Source: Hyperoplus lanceolatus
Taxonomy: Eukaryota; Chordata; Actinopteri; Uranoscopiformes; Ammodytidae
NCBI GenBank assembly: GCA_026929865.2
Contig: CM049417.1
Span: forward strand, 21,391,501 to 21,455,500
DNA: 64,000 nt
Direction of reading: 5' to 3'
Part shown: one piece after another, positions 54,427 through 64,000 of the stretch
Numbering within the stretch: the first letter of the stretch is position 1
Layout: each line of letters opens with the position of its first letter
Notes under the pieces: generated by a model
Told to the model about the DNA's origin: nothing
Seen by the model: only the letters and a program-made list of their open reading frames with translations
Databases searched by the model: none
Position numbers and translations under genes: made by a program

Positions 54427-55773
54427 CAGGGGTTGACACTAAGGTTTCAAATGCACTTGCCCATAGGGCAAGTACAGGTAATGTTTTACTTGCCCGAATG
54501 TTGTGTTCACTTGCCCAAAAAAAACAAAAAAACTGTTAAACAATGATATATACAGTATAGGCTAATTGAATTATACATTTTAGCGATCTCTTATCTCTTA
54601 AATGCAAACACTGCTTACTAGTCTCATCCTGACCACATAAAACGAACAACAATTCATATAAGCCTATATATCATGACATCACACACTACACCAAGCGCTT
54701 GGTCCTGCTGCAGCATGGTGAAAGGGCCTCTATTTGCCATGCACCTTGCCCAGGGGCTCAGAAAACTCAGTCTAGCTCAGAGTCAAGCTGAATGTTAGCT
54801 TCCTCAGAAAAAATGTACTTATTTAAAACGGTCACATTGTGCCAAAAAGTGATCTTGTGCCATAAAATTATTAAAGTCCACCATGTTAAAGCTATTGCCC
54901 AGTTATACTGTAAGTAAGGAGGGGGATCATTCATTTCTATTCATATTGATACCATTATAAAGACTCCACAATCCAAATCTTTATCGATACCTTTCTATCA
55001 TTTTGTTTAAAGAGAACTGGTATTATTGCTTTAATTGCTTACAAGATGAGCAGAGCCCAGGATAGGACTTTAAGCAGGTCATAATTCCATATTTAGGCCT
55101 ACTATTTAGTTTATATTGCTGGGAAAACAAGTTTTTTACCCAAACTGTAGGCTATTATTCAAGCTTCCCGCGAAAAACTCAAATTTCTTATTTTCTTGAT
55201 GTTACATTTGAACACATCATGATGTCATTTTATTGACCTTTGCCTAATAATCATTTTACTGAGCCGACCTGAACACATCACATTTGAACCGTTTGCGATT
55301 TTTTTTAGCTAACTAGGTCTTATCCTGCAGATTTTAATATGGATTTAAAAACTATCCGATTGTTTAACTGCGGGACTTGTCACTTGCTACAGTCTCTCGT
55401 TTGTTGATCACCGCTGCATTGAATGAATGATGAGACGGTGCGGAGCCCGTCTGCAGCGGCAGCGGCTCAAAAAGAGTTTTTTTTTTTTTTGAGACGGAGC
55501 GGGTGGAAGGAGTTTCTTCAAGACAGTCGAAGGTAGAACACTTTTACAGTCCATGATGCGGTCCAGTGATAGAATAATACGCTGAAGTAGGCCTAATTAG
55601 ATGAAGATGACCCGACTCGATATTTAAAATTATATAATGTGACCTAGCCTACTGGACTCCATAGCGGTATCGATAAGCTCAAACGTTATTGATTTCTGGG
55701 TTTTGAATATAGCGGAACCAGGTCCGTAGAGCCGGCTTTCGGAACGTAGACAGCGAAAGTGCGAACAGGCTGT

Positions 55774-55859
<86 letters not shown>

Positions 55860-56126
55860 TAGAGATCGAGTGCGAAAGAGCGACCGTGATGCTGCTGGCT
55901 GCCGCGCGCAGCTGCTCAATTGCGAATATAGCCGATCTATGTTGTGTGAGTTAGCGGATTTTTTTTTTTTTGCAGACTGTAAAACACATGAATACATAGC
56001 CTAGACTACAGACAAACCCTCTAAAATCCACTTTCCCGTCCGGGCAACCAAGAGGCAATCTCAACTTTCCCAAACATTATTTTCAGTTGCCCCGGGCAAG
56101 CGGGCAACCGTTAGTGTCAACCACTG
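54427..56126. mobile_element. hAT-like element with 5-bp target duplication, 1700 bp
   Basis: Starts CAGGGGTTGACACTAA and ends, inverted, CAGTGGTTGACACTAA. It is flanked by AATGA (54422-54426, 56127-56131). Removing it with one AATGA rejoins the LINE frame as ATC AATGAC TGG. Both ends carry many TTGCCC or GGGCAA motifs. A TG array of about 80 bp and an AT-rich interior follow; no transposase is visible. 5-bp duplications are known for the hAT5 group; that label is inference. Confidence 0.82.
55768..55850. repeat. TG microsatellite inside the 1.7-kb hAT-like element
   Basis: TG units with one GGG interruption, followed by a GA run. Confidence 0.93.
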
Positions 56127-56567
56127 AATGACTGGATGTGCCAAAGCACTTTCTTCAATTTAGACAAGGGAGCGACAAAACTGAGAGGGCTCTAATTGAC
56201 TTTCCTGCCAAATGTGGGTACATGAACAATCAAAAGTCAACGCACAGCTTAAATCTGCTCCCATGTTCATGAGATGCACACACCAAGCTAGAAATCCATT
56301 GCGAGCACAATAGTGATAGATTCCGACTCGAAATTTCAAAAATATACATTAAATCCATAATTACTAAGTCAGCCTACTACCACCTTAAAAATATAATCGA
56401 GAATTCAAAGGAGACTAATATATCATGCAAAGGTACTTAGCGAAATGCAACTTGTCCATTCATTTATTTTTAGTAGACTTGACTACTGTAATAGTGTCTT
56501 TGCTAGGCCTTCCTAAAAAAATCAAACAGACAGCTTCAGCTAATTCAGAAAACTGCACTTTCGAGTC

Positions 56568-56968
56568 TGGCCTTTTATTGTGGACAGACCATCGTACCCT
56601 TCATTTCATTTGTACAGAAGGTCTGGATGTGGCCTTTAAGTGGCAAACGTTCACTCATGGAGGCGGGTGCTCTGTTAAAGTTTAAAACTGATTTGTGATC
56701 TGCCCAGTGCCACTCTGGTATTAGCCAACCAATCGCATAACGTTTGGTCGTCACGTGATCTCATGAGCCGGCTTCTGAGCAACTGAAACTGGAGCGTGAC
56801 TTTGTTGAGTGTCACGTATATTAACCAGTCACTACTGTTCGCTGATTGGACCGGCTGTGCCACTTTGTCTGGCGAAAGATGTGGGAAATGGGCTGTACAC
56901 CCAGACTGACTACTGAAGGGAAAATAAAATTTGGCCGGAAGTAGGCGGGCGGGCGGAGCCAGGCTAGC
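56568..56968. mobile_element. Unassigned insertion in the LINE, about 400 bp
   Basis: The LINE C-terminal region is interrupted between CAGCTAATTCAG (about 56547) and GCTCGAGTCCTCAC (from 56967). TCGAGTC occurs at both sides, a possible 7-bp duplication. However, the left part (AAACTGCAC...GGCCTTTTATTGTGG) resembles a common fish repeat that would start earlier, so the left boundary is uncertain. Confidence 0.5.
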
Positions 56969-58324
56969 TCGAGTCCTCACTAGGACCAAAAAAGTAGATC
57001 ACATTACCCCAGTTCTTAGGTCTTTACACTGGCTTCCTGTCACTCAAAGAATTGATTTTAAAATATTGATGATGGTCTACAAAGCCTTAAATGGTTTAGG
57101 GCCAAAATATATTACTGATCTGCTGATACGTTATGAGCCGCCCAGAGCCCTTAGGTAATCTGGGACAGGTCTTTTAAAAGTCCCCAGAGCTAGGACTAAA
57201 CAGGGAGAGGCGGCATTCAGCGTTTATGCGCCCAATGTCTGGAACGGACTGCCAGAGAGTCTGAGGTCCGCTGAGACTCTCAGCTCTTTTAAATCGGGTC
57301 TCAAAACGTTCTTGTTTCCCTTTTAACCTGTAATTTTTTTTTTTTTTTTTTGTAAAATGTTTTAATTCTTTTATTTAAATGTTGTATTTTTATCCATGTT
57401 TTAAATTTGTTCCTTTTTTTTGTATTTGTATTCTTTATTTGATTTTAACCCTGTGAAGCACCTTGAGTGGCCCTGTGCCTGAAATGTGCTCTATAAATAA
57501 AATTGCCTTGCCTTGCCTTGCCTTATCTGTCCATACTGAGTGTGCGCTTTAAAAAAATATTGTGTTAATACGCAGCCAAGGCTCTGTTCTGGTATGTTAA
57601 CAAAGGCTCTGTAAACAAGGGAGGCCCACCACAGCTAGCAACATGTCCATTTACAGAGCCAGGGCTTGGGACAGTGCAGATTAACACACCACCACACATT
57701 CTAGTGGGGCGTTTAGAGGGATTATTACTGTATGACTCTCCTCTCCAAACTGTTTTGGGTTTGTTAACAGATTTGCTAGGAATGCAGAGTTGATTTCACA
57801 TCTGAAATTATGAGTATTGCTTGTCACTCCTGCTTGAAGGTTCAAGTGTAAATTGGGCTATAGACACTCAATATTATGATTTTAGTGTGTGACTAATGTT
57901 TTGCAGTAGCAGTTCTCAATTCTACCTGTGCGTAGCTGTCTGTCAAATATGACGGGCAGATGGATGGATCAGTATATAATTTTTCCTTGCCCTTGGGGCT
58001 TCCCCAATACGTCCATCCATCCGCCTGTCCTCTCTTACAGATGGCACAGCACACACAAAAAAGAGACCCATAGGGTCCAAAATAAATATTCCCCAGAACG
58101 ACGACGCTGAAGTTGGCAGCTGATTCGCAGCAGCCGATTCGGCAGTTAAGGAAAAGTTAAGGGATTCTTAAGGAGCGGCGGAGCGACTGATTCTCCGTTG
58201 TTTAACCTCCTAAATCGCCGCGGTAAAGCCACATTAATTAGTCTAGATTATCTAAGAGAGTCTAACCATTCTTTAAAAACAGTTTACAATTGATGTAACC
58301 TTTATTAAGCTTGTTTAAAAGAAA

Positions 58325-59009
58325 GAGAGGGGAGATTTCAATGCTTTTTTTGCATCTGGACCACATTAGAACTGGTCCTGATTGAAAACCACTGCACCTA
58401 GACTCTTCAAATCTGGACTAGAATATCACAGTGAGGCTATAGATTATAGAAAACATAGTTTCTGATTTGTGAAACTTTTTTTCTATTTGTGAAAATGCAA
58501 AGAATGCACATTTTAATGGTTTTTAAGGGTCTAGGCCGCATTAGAACTGGTCCTGATTGAAAACCACTGCACCTAGACTCTTCAAACCTGGACTAAATTA
58601 TCACAGCGAGGCTATAGATTATATAAAATATGGTTTTTGATTTGTGAAACTTTTTTTCTATTTGTGAAAATGAAATAAAGGCACATGTCAACGCTTTTTT
58701 GGGGTCCAGACCGCATTAGAACTGGTCCTGATTGAAAACCACTGCACCTAGACTCTTCAAACCTGGACTAGATTATCACAGTGAGGCTATAGATTATGGA
58801 AAACATAGTTTTTGATTTGTGAAACTTTTTTTCTATTTGTGAAAATTAAATAAAGGCACATGTCAACACTTTTTTGGGGTCTAGACCGCATTAGAACTGG
58901 TCCTGATTGAAAACCACTGCACCTAGACTCTTCAAACCTGGACTAGATTATCACAGTGAGGCTATAGATTATAGAAAACATAGTTTTTGATTTGTGAAAC
59001 TTTTTTTCT
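58325..59009. repeat. 175-bp satellite array, left part
   Basis: CCRCATTAGAACTGGTCCTG recurs at 58361, 58536, 58711 and 58886, exactly 175 bp apart. Units are alike, including AAAACCACTGCACCTAGACT and CAGTGAGGCTATAG. No open frame is conserved across units. Confidence 0.92.
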
Positions 59010-59435
59010 ATTTCGTCACCCTCTTAAAATAATGGCCTAAGTCACTTTTTTGCCAAAATGATTTTATTGCCTAAATCAGCTCCTTGTGATGCTGGCCACC
59101 TCTGGTAAAACTCTCAGCATCCTCAGTTGAACAGATCATGTGATACCACCACTTTAGTGTAATGGCCTATGTCAAGAGTGTGAATTAGGCCATTTTATTT
59201 AGCCTAAGTCACTAGACGGAGTGACTTAGGCAATTTTCTAAGCGTTTCAAAATGGCGGTGGTTTGTAAAAAAATATATTTTATATGAAATTATAACCAAA
59301 TATGGTAAACATTTACAATAAGGTTTAGGGTTAGGGGGTTAATCAGCATTAACAGTAAGTTTATTTACCATTTAATTACCATGGTTATTCACGTAATGCT
59401 TAGTTCATGCTTAATATCTTAGTTAATCAGTTAAT

Positions 59436-59618
59436 TTAAAGGTGTGGTAAATGATTATTCAGACTGTTTGTTGACAAATCGCTTTTTGTCAACATCAGTG
59501 AATATCTCCTCCCAATCTGCTACCGGTCCATACTGTGTGAGCACTGACAAAAATCTTGTTAATACACAGCCTAGGCTAGGGAATTTTAACAAAGACGATC
59601 CGCTTAACCCACCTTTAA
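59436..59618. mobile_element. Palindromic TTAA MITE, copy 9 (internally deleted)
   Basis: TTAA at both edges, 183 bp. ACATCAGTGAATATCTCCTC and TTAATACACAGCCTAGGC are present; most of the right arm is deleted. It lies inside the 2755-bp element at 59014. Confidence 0.75.
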
Positions 59619-59756
59619 TGCTAAGTTCATGCTTATATAACATTAACTTAGCATTGATTAATGCTTATTAAGCATTAAATAACCATTAATTAATGATTAT
59701 TAAGCATTAAATAACCATTAATGAATGCACCCTTATTGTGTGCATTGATAAGAAAA

Positions 59757-61380
59757 GATAAGATAAGATACAACTTTATTAATCCCCGTAGGAGAAATTT
59801 GTTTGTTGCAAAAACAGCCCAGCAGCAGTGGAAGGACACAGACAGATAAGATGTCCTTGGTAGCCTGCCACACACGTCAAACGACCTGAGCCTCCTGAGG
59901 AAGAAGAGTCTGCTCTTCCGGTAGAGGGCCTCTGTGTTGTCTGACCAGTCCAGTTTATTGTTGATGTGTACTCCAAGGAATTTATACGAATCCACCGTCT
60001 CTATTTCAACCCCCTGGATGGTAATAGGGGTTGGGGGCTTCCTCTTCCGGCGGAAGTCCACCACCAGCTCCTTGGTCTTGCCGATGTTGAGTTGGAGGTG
60101 GTTCTCCTCTGCCCATCTGACAAAGTCCTCCACCTCACCTCTGTACTCGTCCTCCTTGTCCTCACTGATGCAGCCCTCGATGGAGCAGTCGTCTGAGAAT
60201 TTCTGGAAATGGCAAGTTCCAGAGTTGAAGCTGAAGTCAGAGGTGTAGATGGTAAAGAGGAAGGGTGAAAGTACTGTTCCTTGGAGTGCGCCAGTGTTGC
60301 TCATCACAACATCTGACAGGCCGCTCTGCAGCAGCACGTACTGTGGCCTGCTGGAAAGGTAGTCACCAATCCAAGCAACCATGTCGGGGTGTACCTGCAT
60401 TGCTGAGAGCTTCTTCTCAAGCTGGGGAGGCTGGATGGTATTGAACGCACTGGAGAAGTCGAAGAACATGACTCTCACTGAGCTCCCCGGCTTCTCCAGG
60501 TGTTAGTAAGCCCTGTGCAGCAGGTAAATGATGGCGCCGGCCACGCTGAGTTGGGCCTGGTACGCGAACTGCAGTGGGTCCATGGAGTCACACATCTGGG
60601 GCTTAAGGTGAGTCTTTCGAAGGTCTTCAGTATGTGTGAGATCTGTAATCGTTGAGAGAGCTGGGGCGAGCTATCTTAGGCACCGGAACAATGCAGGAGG
60701 GCTTCCACAACTGGGACACCTTCTTCAGCCTCAGGGAAAGGTTGAAGAGGTGTTGGAACACTCCAGCAAGCTGTCCGGCACACGCTTTAAGCACCTTGGG
60801 ATTGATGTACTGTTCCTTTCGAGCTTGCCCTCCAGCCTCTCCTTATAGCATGTTTTGTCCGCCTTTAGTTCCCTTCTGAGTTCCTTCTGAACTGATTTTA
60901 CCCCCTCTCTGTCTCCTGCCATGAAAGCCCTCTTCTTCCTGTTGAGTATGTTTTAATGTTCTTATTGATCCAGGGTTTGCTGTTAGGAAAACAGCGGACA
61001 GGAACAGATTCCAGTCTGTACTCTGGCAGCAGTCCTGCAGGGCCTCCTCAGCCTCTCTAGACCACACCTTCACAGTCCTGGTGGTAGCCGGCTGCATGCT
61101 TACTACAGGCTTGTACACAGGTGTAAGGTGTATCAGGTTGTGGTCAGACTGGCCGAGGGGTGGGAGGGGAGAGGAGCTGTATGCCTCCCTCACATTGGCA
61201 TAAAGCAAGTCCAGGATTTTATTTCCTCTGGTTTTACATTTCACATACTGTGTGAAGCTGGTCAGAGTTTTGGAGAGGGAGACATGATTGAAGTCTCTGT
61301 TGAATATCATGAGAGCTGTGGGGTACCGAGTCTGTAGTCTTGCGTCGGTAGAGTGGATTAATGGTGCCATTCACAGCCAA
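59757..61380 (-). mobile_element. LINE fragment, minus strand (Rex1/Babar-like)
   Basis: In minus orientation a C-terminal endonuclease piece (NRDFNHVSLS, then QSDHNLIHLTP) lies near 61370-61100. Then comes a linker, and a reverse transcriptase frame (60478-59690) with FDFSSAFNTIQ, GALQGTVLSPFLF, KFSDDCSIEG and KTKELVVDFRRK. The 3' end is TTAATAAAGTTG plus TATCTTATCTT repeats. The palm motif reads SDD rather than the usual ADD. At least one frame break separates the two parts. Clade is assigned from memory of similar fish elements. Confidence 0.72.
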
Positions 61381-61768
61381 ACTTCCCTCTGTCTCATGAG
61401 TCTATGTGTGCTCCACTAGCATATTCAAATGTTTGTGGCATACCCTTCCTCATGGTATGTTACAGTAGTTGGGGAAAAAAAGAAATGCACTGCTTTGCCT
61501 TACTTATCCCAGAATTAATTTGGCCCAAGTCAGGTTCAAAATTGCGTAAATCGCAAAGGCATGTTCATAAATTGGCCTAAGTCATTTTATCCTCTCATGT
61601 TACACAATTGACTGACATCCTTATTTGTATATCAATAGTCATCTATTGTCATAACCTTTTAGTTTGAAATGATTCATAAATATCATATACTCTATATATG
61701 ATTCAGTTTTTTCTGTTTTCTGAACAACTTGAAAATATGACTTAGGCCTATATTTTAAGAGGGTGACG

Positions 61769-62010
61769 ATTTGTGAAAATGAAAGAAAGGCACATGTCAA
61801 CGCTTTTTTGGGGTCTAGACCGCATTAGAACTGGTCCTGATTGAAAACCACTGCACATAGACTCTTCAAACCTGGACTAGATTATCACAGTGAGATTATA
61901 GAAAACATAGTTTCTGATTTGTGAAACTTTTACCCTATCTGTGAAAATGCAAAGAATGCACATTTTAATGGTGTTTAGGGGTCCAGACCGCATTAGAACT
62001 GGTCCTGATG
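61769..62010. repeat. 175-bp satellite array, right part
   Basis: Resumes after the inserted element with the same unit (anchor at 61820). The next anchor at 61988 is 168 bp on because GGCTATAG is shortened. It ends abruptly after CTGGTCCTGATGG. Confidence 0.9.
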
Positions 62011-62135
62011 GAAGCTGATGTCTTTATATTTGTTTTTTTCTATTTAGTTTTTTAAAGATATTTTTTGGGCATTTTTATGCTTTATTGACAGTGTAGAGAC
62101 AGAGTTGAAATGGGGCAGAGAGGGGAGTGACATGC

Positions 62136-62193
62136 AGAGAACGGTTGGTTACGTTGTAACCCAGGTTCTCTGAGTGGAGAGACTATCTCTCCA
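62136..62193 (+). repeat. 58-bp inverted repeat, left arm
   Basis: Perfect reverse complement of 62328-62385 across a 134-bp spacer. Starts AGAGAACGGTTGGTTACG and ends GAGAGACTATCTCTCCA. Confidence 0.93.
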
Positions 62194-62327
62194 CCTTACA
62201 TAGTTGACGTGGATACTCTTTAAGACACATCACTTGTGGCGGCCACGCACGATTGGCCAGCCGTGGCAATATAAGCTACACGCATGCCTCCTAGGTGTGA
62301 ACTTTGATTGGAACGCGTTTCTGAGGC

Positions 62328-62385
62328 TGGAGAGATAGTCTCTCCACTCAGAGAACCTGGGTTACAACGTAACCAACCGTTCTCT
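62328..62385 (-). repeat. 58-bp inverted repeat, right arm
   Basis: Partner of 62136-62193; no mismatches. A further GACTATCTCTCCACC follows at about 62396, matching the inner edge of the left arm. Confidence 0.93.
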
Positions 62386-62542
62386 ATCGTGTCAAGACTA
62401 TCTCTCCACCCTACATATTCCATATGTACGGGGACTTCTGTAAGGCACACCGCAAGGAAACCAAGCAGACCCAGCTGCTCCTGCGGGAGTCTAAATAAAA
62501 AAAGGCAGTTGAGTTCGAATGACACGTCACCACCACCAGAGT

Positions 62543-64000
62543 CCCTCTCTGTCTCCTGCCATGAAAGCCCTCTTCTTCCTGTTGAGTATGTTTTAATGTT
62601 CTTATTGATCCAGGGTTTGCTGTTAGGAAAACAGCGGACAGGAACAGATTCCAGTCTGTACTCTGGCAGCAGTCCTGCAGGGCCTCCTCAGCCTCTCTAG
62701 ACCACACCTTCACAGTCCTGGTGGTAGCCGGCTGCATGCTTACTACAGGCTTGTACACAGGTGTAAGGTGTATCAGGTTGTGGTCAGACTGGCCGAGGGG
62801 TGGGAGGGGAGAGGAGCTGTATGCCTCCCTCACATTGGCATAAAGCAAGTCCAGGATTTTATTTCCTCTGGTTTTACATTTCACATACTGTGTGAAGCTG
62901 GTCAGAGTTTTGGAGAGGGAGACATGATTGAAGTCTCTGTTGAATATCATGAGAGCTGTGGGGTACCGAGTCTGTAGTCTTGCGTCGGTAGAGTGGATTA
63001 ATGGTGCCATTCACAGCCAAACTTCCCTCTGTCTCATGAGTCTATGTGTGCTCCACTAGCATATTCAAATGTTTGTGGCATACCCTTCCTCATGGTATGT
63101 TACAGTAGTTGGGGAAAAAAGAAATGCACTGTTTTGCCTTACCAGAATTAATTTGGCCCAAGTCAGGTTCAAAATTGCGTAAATCGCAAAGGCATGTTCA
63201 TAAATTGGCCTAAGTCATTTTATCCTCTCATGTTACACAATTGACTGACATCCTTATTTGTATATCAATAGTCATCTATTGTCATAACCTTTTAGTTTGA
63301 AATGATTCATAAATATCATATACTCTATATATGATTCAGTTTTTTCTGTTTTCTGAACAACTTGAAAATATGACTTAGGCCTATATTTTAAGAGGGTGAC
63401 GATTTGTGAAAATGAAAGAAAGGCACATGTCAACGCTTTTTTGGGGTCTAGACCGCATTAGAACTGGTCCTGATTGAAAACCACTGCACATAGACTCTTC
63501 AAACCTGGACTAGATTATCACAGTGAGATTATAGAAAACATAGTTTCTGATTTGTGAAACTTTTACCCTATCTGTGAAAATGCAAAGAATGCACATTTTA
63601 ATGGTGTTTAGGGGTCCAGACCGCATTAGAACTGGTCCTGATGGAAGCTGATGTCTTTATATTTGTTTTTTTCTATTTAGTTTTTTAAAGATATTTTTTG
63701 GGCATTTTTATGCTTTATTGACAGTGTAGAGACAGAGTTGAAATGGGGCAGAGAGGGGAGTGACATGCAGAGAACGGTTGGTTACGTTGTAACCCAGGTT
63801 CTCTGAGTGGAGAGACTATCTCTCCACCTTACATAGTTGACGTGGATACTCTTTAAGACACATCACTTGTGGCGGCCACGCACGATTGGCCAGCCGTGGC
63901 AATATAAGCTACACGCATGCCTCCTAGGTGTGAACTTTGATTGGAACGCGTTTCTGAGGCTGGAGAGATAGTCTCTCCACTCAGAGAACCTGGGTTACAA
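62543..64000. repeat. Tandem duplication, copy 2 (truncated by window end)
   Basis: Repeats copy 1. Differences I see are one A lost from an A-run, one C to T change and a 6-bp deletion, all near 63115-63145; the offset is 1640 bp before them and 1633 bp after. Otherwise the copies look identical to the window edge. Confidence 0.92.
63769..63826 (+). repeat. 58-bp inverted repeat, left arm (second tandem copy)
   Basis: Same sequence as 62136-62193, offset 1633 bp. Its partner starts at 63961 and is cut by the window end. Confidence 0.9.

Larger units (their letters stand above)
52884..57523 (+). mobile_element. Decayed L2/CR1-clade LINE, 5'-truncated, with nested insertions
   Basis: It begins inside the endonuclease (HTLDLFISKGLD, then SDH) and continues through a linker to the reverse transcriptase with DLSAAFDTVDHSILL, GVPQGSILGPLLF and YADDTQIYI. 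The C-terminal KKVDHITPVLRSLHWLPV and FKSGLKTFLF lie at about 56990-57325. The 3' end has AATAAAATTGCC and a short TTGCC tail. TATC at 52880-52883 and 57524-57527 is the likely target duplication. Frameshifts and stops are frequent. About 2.5 kb is LINE; the rest is two later insertions. Confidence 0.85.
52818..57690. mobile_element. Palindromic TTAA MITE, copy 8, split by a LINE
   Basis: The left arm 52818-52883 (TTAAAAGTGGAGACAGTATTC onward) stops mid-arm at a TATC. The family sequence resumes at 57524 with TATCTGTCCATACTG and fades near 57690. Everything between is later insertion. Confidence 0.8.
59014..61768. mobile_element. DNA transposon of unknown superfamily, 2755 bp, inserted in the satellite
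   Basis: Ends CGTCACCCTCTTAAAATA and, inverted, the same 18 bases, then GGCCTAAGTCA a little further in. Flanks are ATTT (59010-59013, 61769-61772). Subtracting 2759 bp restores the satellite spacing to exactly 175. Subterminal CCTAAGTCA-type motifs recur at both ends. It carries a palindromic MITE, AT-rich ATTAA repeats and a minus-strand LINE fragment, but no recognised transposase. Confidence 0.8.
60903..62542. repeat. Tandem duplication, copy 1 (1640 bp)
   Basis: Contains LINE endonuclease/linker sequence, the right end of the 59014 transposon, two satellite units and the 58-bp inverted repeat. The unit restarts at 62543 with CCCTCTCTGTCTCCTGCCAT. Confidence 0.93.
51471..64000 (+). other. 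sgcz: sgcz intron 3 (continues past window)
   Basis: Repeat-dense. 51471-52817 shows nothing I recognise. Then come the nested MITE/LINE/hAT block (52818-57690), a 600-bp unassigned stretch, the 175-bp satellite with an inserted transposon, and a 1.64-kb tandem duplication. That this is still sgcz intron is inferred from the open 5' half of the gene. Confidence 0.65.

Noticed and set aside
58325-62010. The 175-bp direct repeats as a CRISPR-like array
   Set aside because: The repeats are contiguous satellite units without unique spacers, in vertebrate DNA.
60843-63010. Two identical-looking proteins starting MAPLIHSTDARL as a duplicated gene
   Set aside because: The sequence is LINE endonuclease and linker inside the 1.64-kb tandem duplication; no separate gene is indicated.

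Overview
This is vertebrate, almost certainly teleost fish, nuclear DNA. Protein-coding exons are short and widely spaced with GT-AG introns. The intervening sequence is full of long dinucleotide arrays, L2/CR1-type LINEs, and hAT-, Harbinger- and TTAA-flanked non-autonomous DNA transposons typical of fish genomes. No prokaryotic or viral system is present.

Three host genes can be read. (1) rbpms, minus strand, from its first coding exon at 26785-26853 down to an exon at 426-576; its 3' exons lie off the left edge. (2) dctn6 (dynactin p27), minus strand, complete in seven coding exons from about 41012 to 38951. (3) A sarcoglycan closest to zeta (sgcz), plus strand, with its first three coding exons at 43361-43399, 47964-48158 and 51369-51470; the rest lies off the right edge. 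dctn6 followed by rbpms on one strand is the order I recall from human 8p12. sgcz sits head to head with dctn6 about 2.3 kb away, which differs from human, where SGCZ is distant on 8p.

Layout: 1-26853 is rbpms, with an almost intact 3.8-kb L2-like LINE (6659-10503), a 1-kb hAT element (2984-3987) and several palindromic TTAA elements in its introns. 26854-38950 is intergenic and holds a nested hAT-in-TTAA element (33440-34632), a Harbinger-like element (31403-32004) and other repeats. 38951-41033 is dctn6; one TTAA element abuts one of its splice acceptors. 41034-43360 is the shared upstream region. 43361-64000 is sgcz, whose third intron is a repeat graveyard. There an L2-like LINE lies inside a palindromic element and is itself split by a 1.7-kb hAT-like element (52818-57690). 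Further right, a 2.75-kb element with CGTCACCC termini interrupts a 175-bp satellite (58325-62010). Finally a 1.64-kb segment, including a perfect 58-bp inverted repeat, is tandemly duplicated up to the window edge.

The strongest non-routine results come from target-site and spacing arithmetic: several insertions can be reconstructed exactly, with their order. No RNA genes, CRISPR arrays or operons were found.
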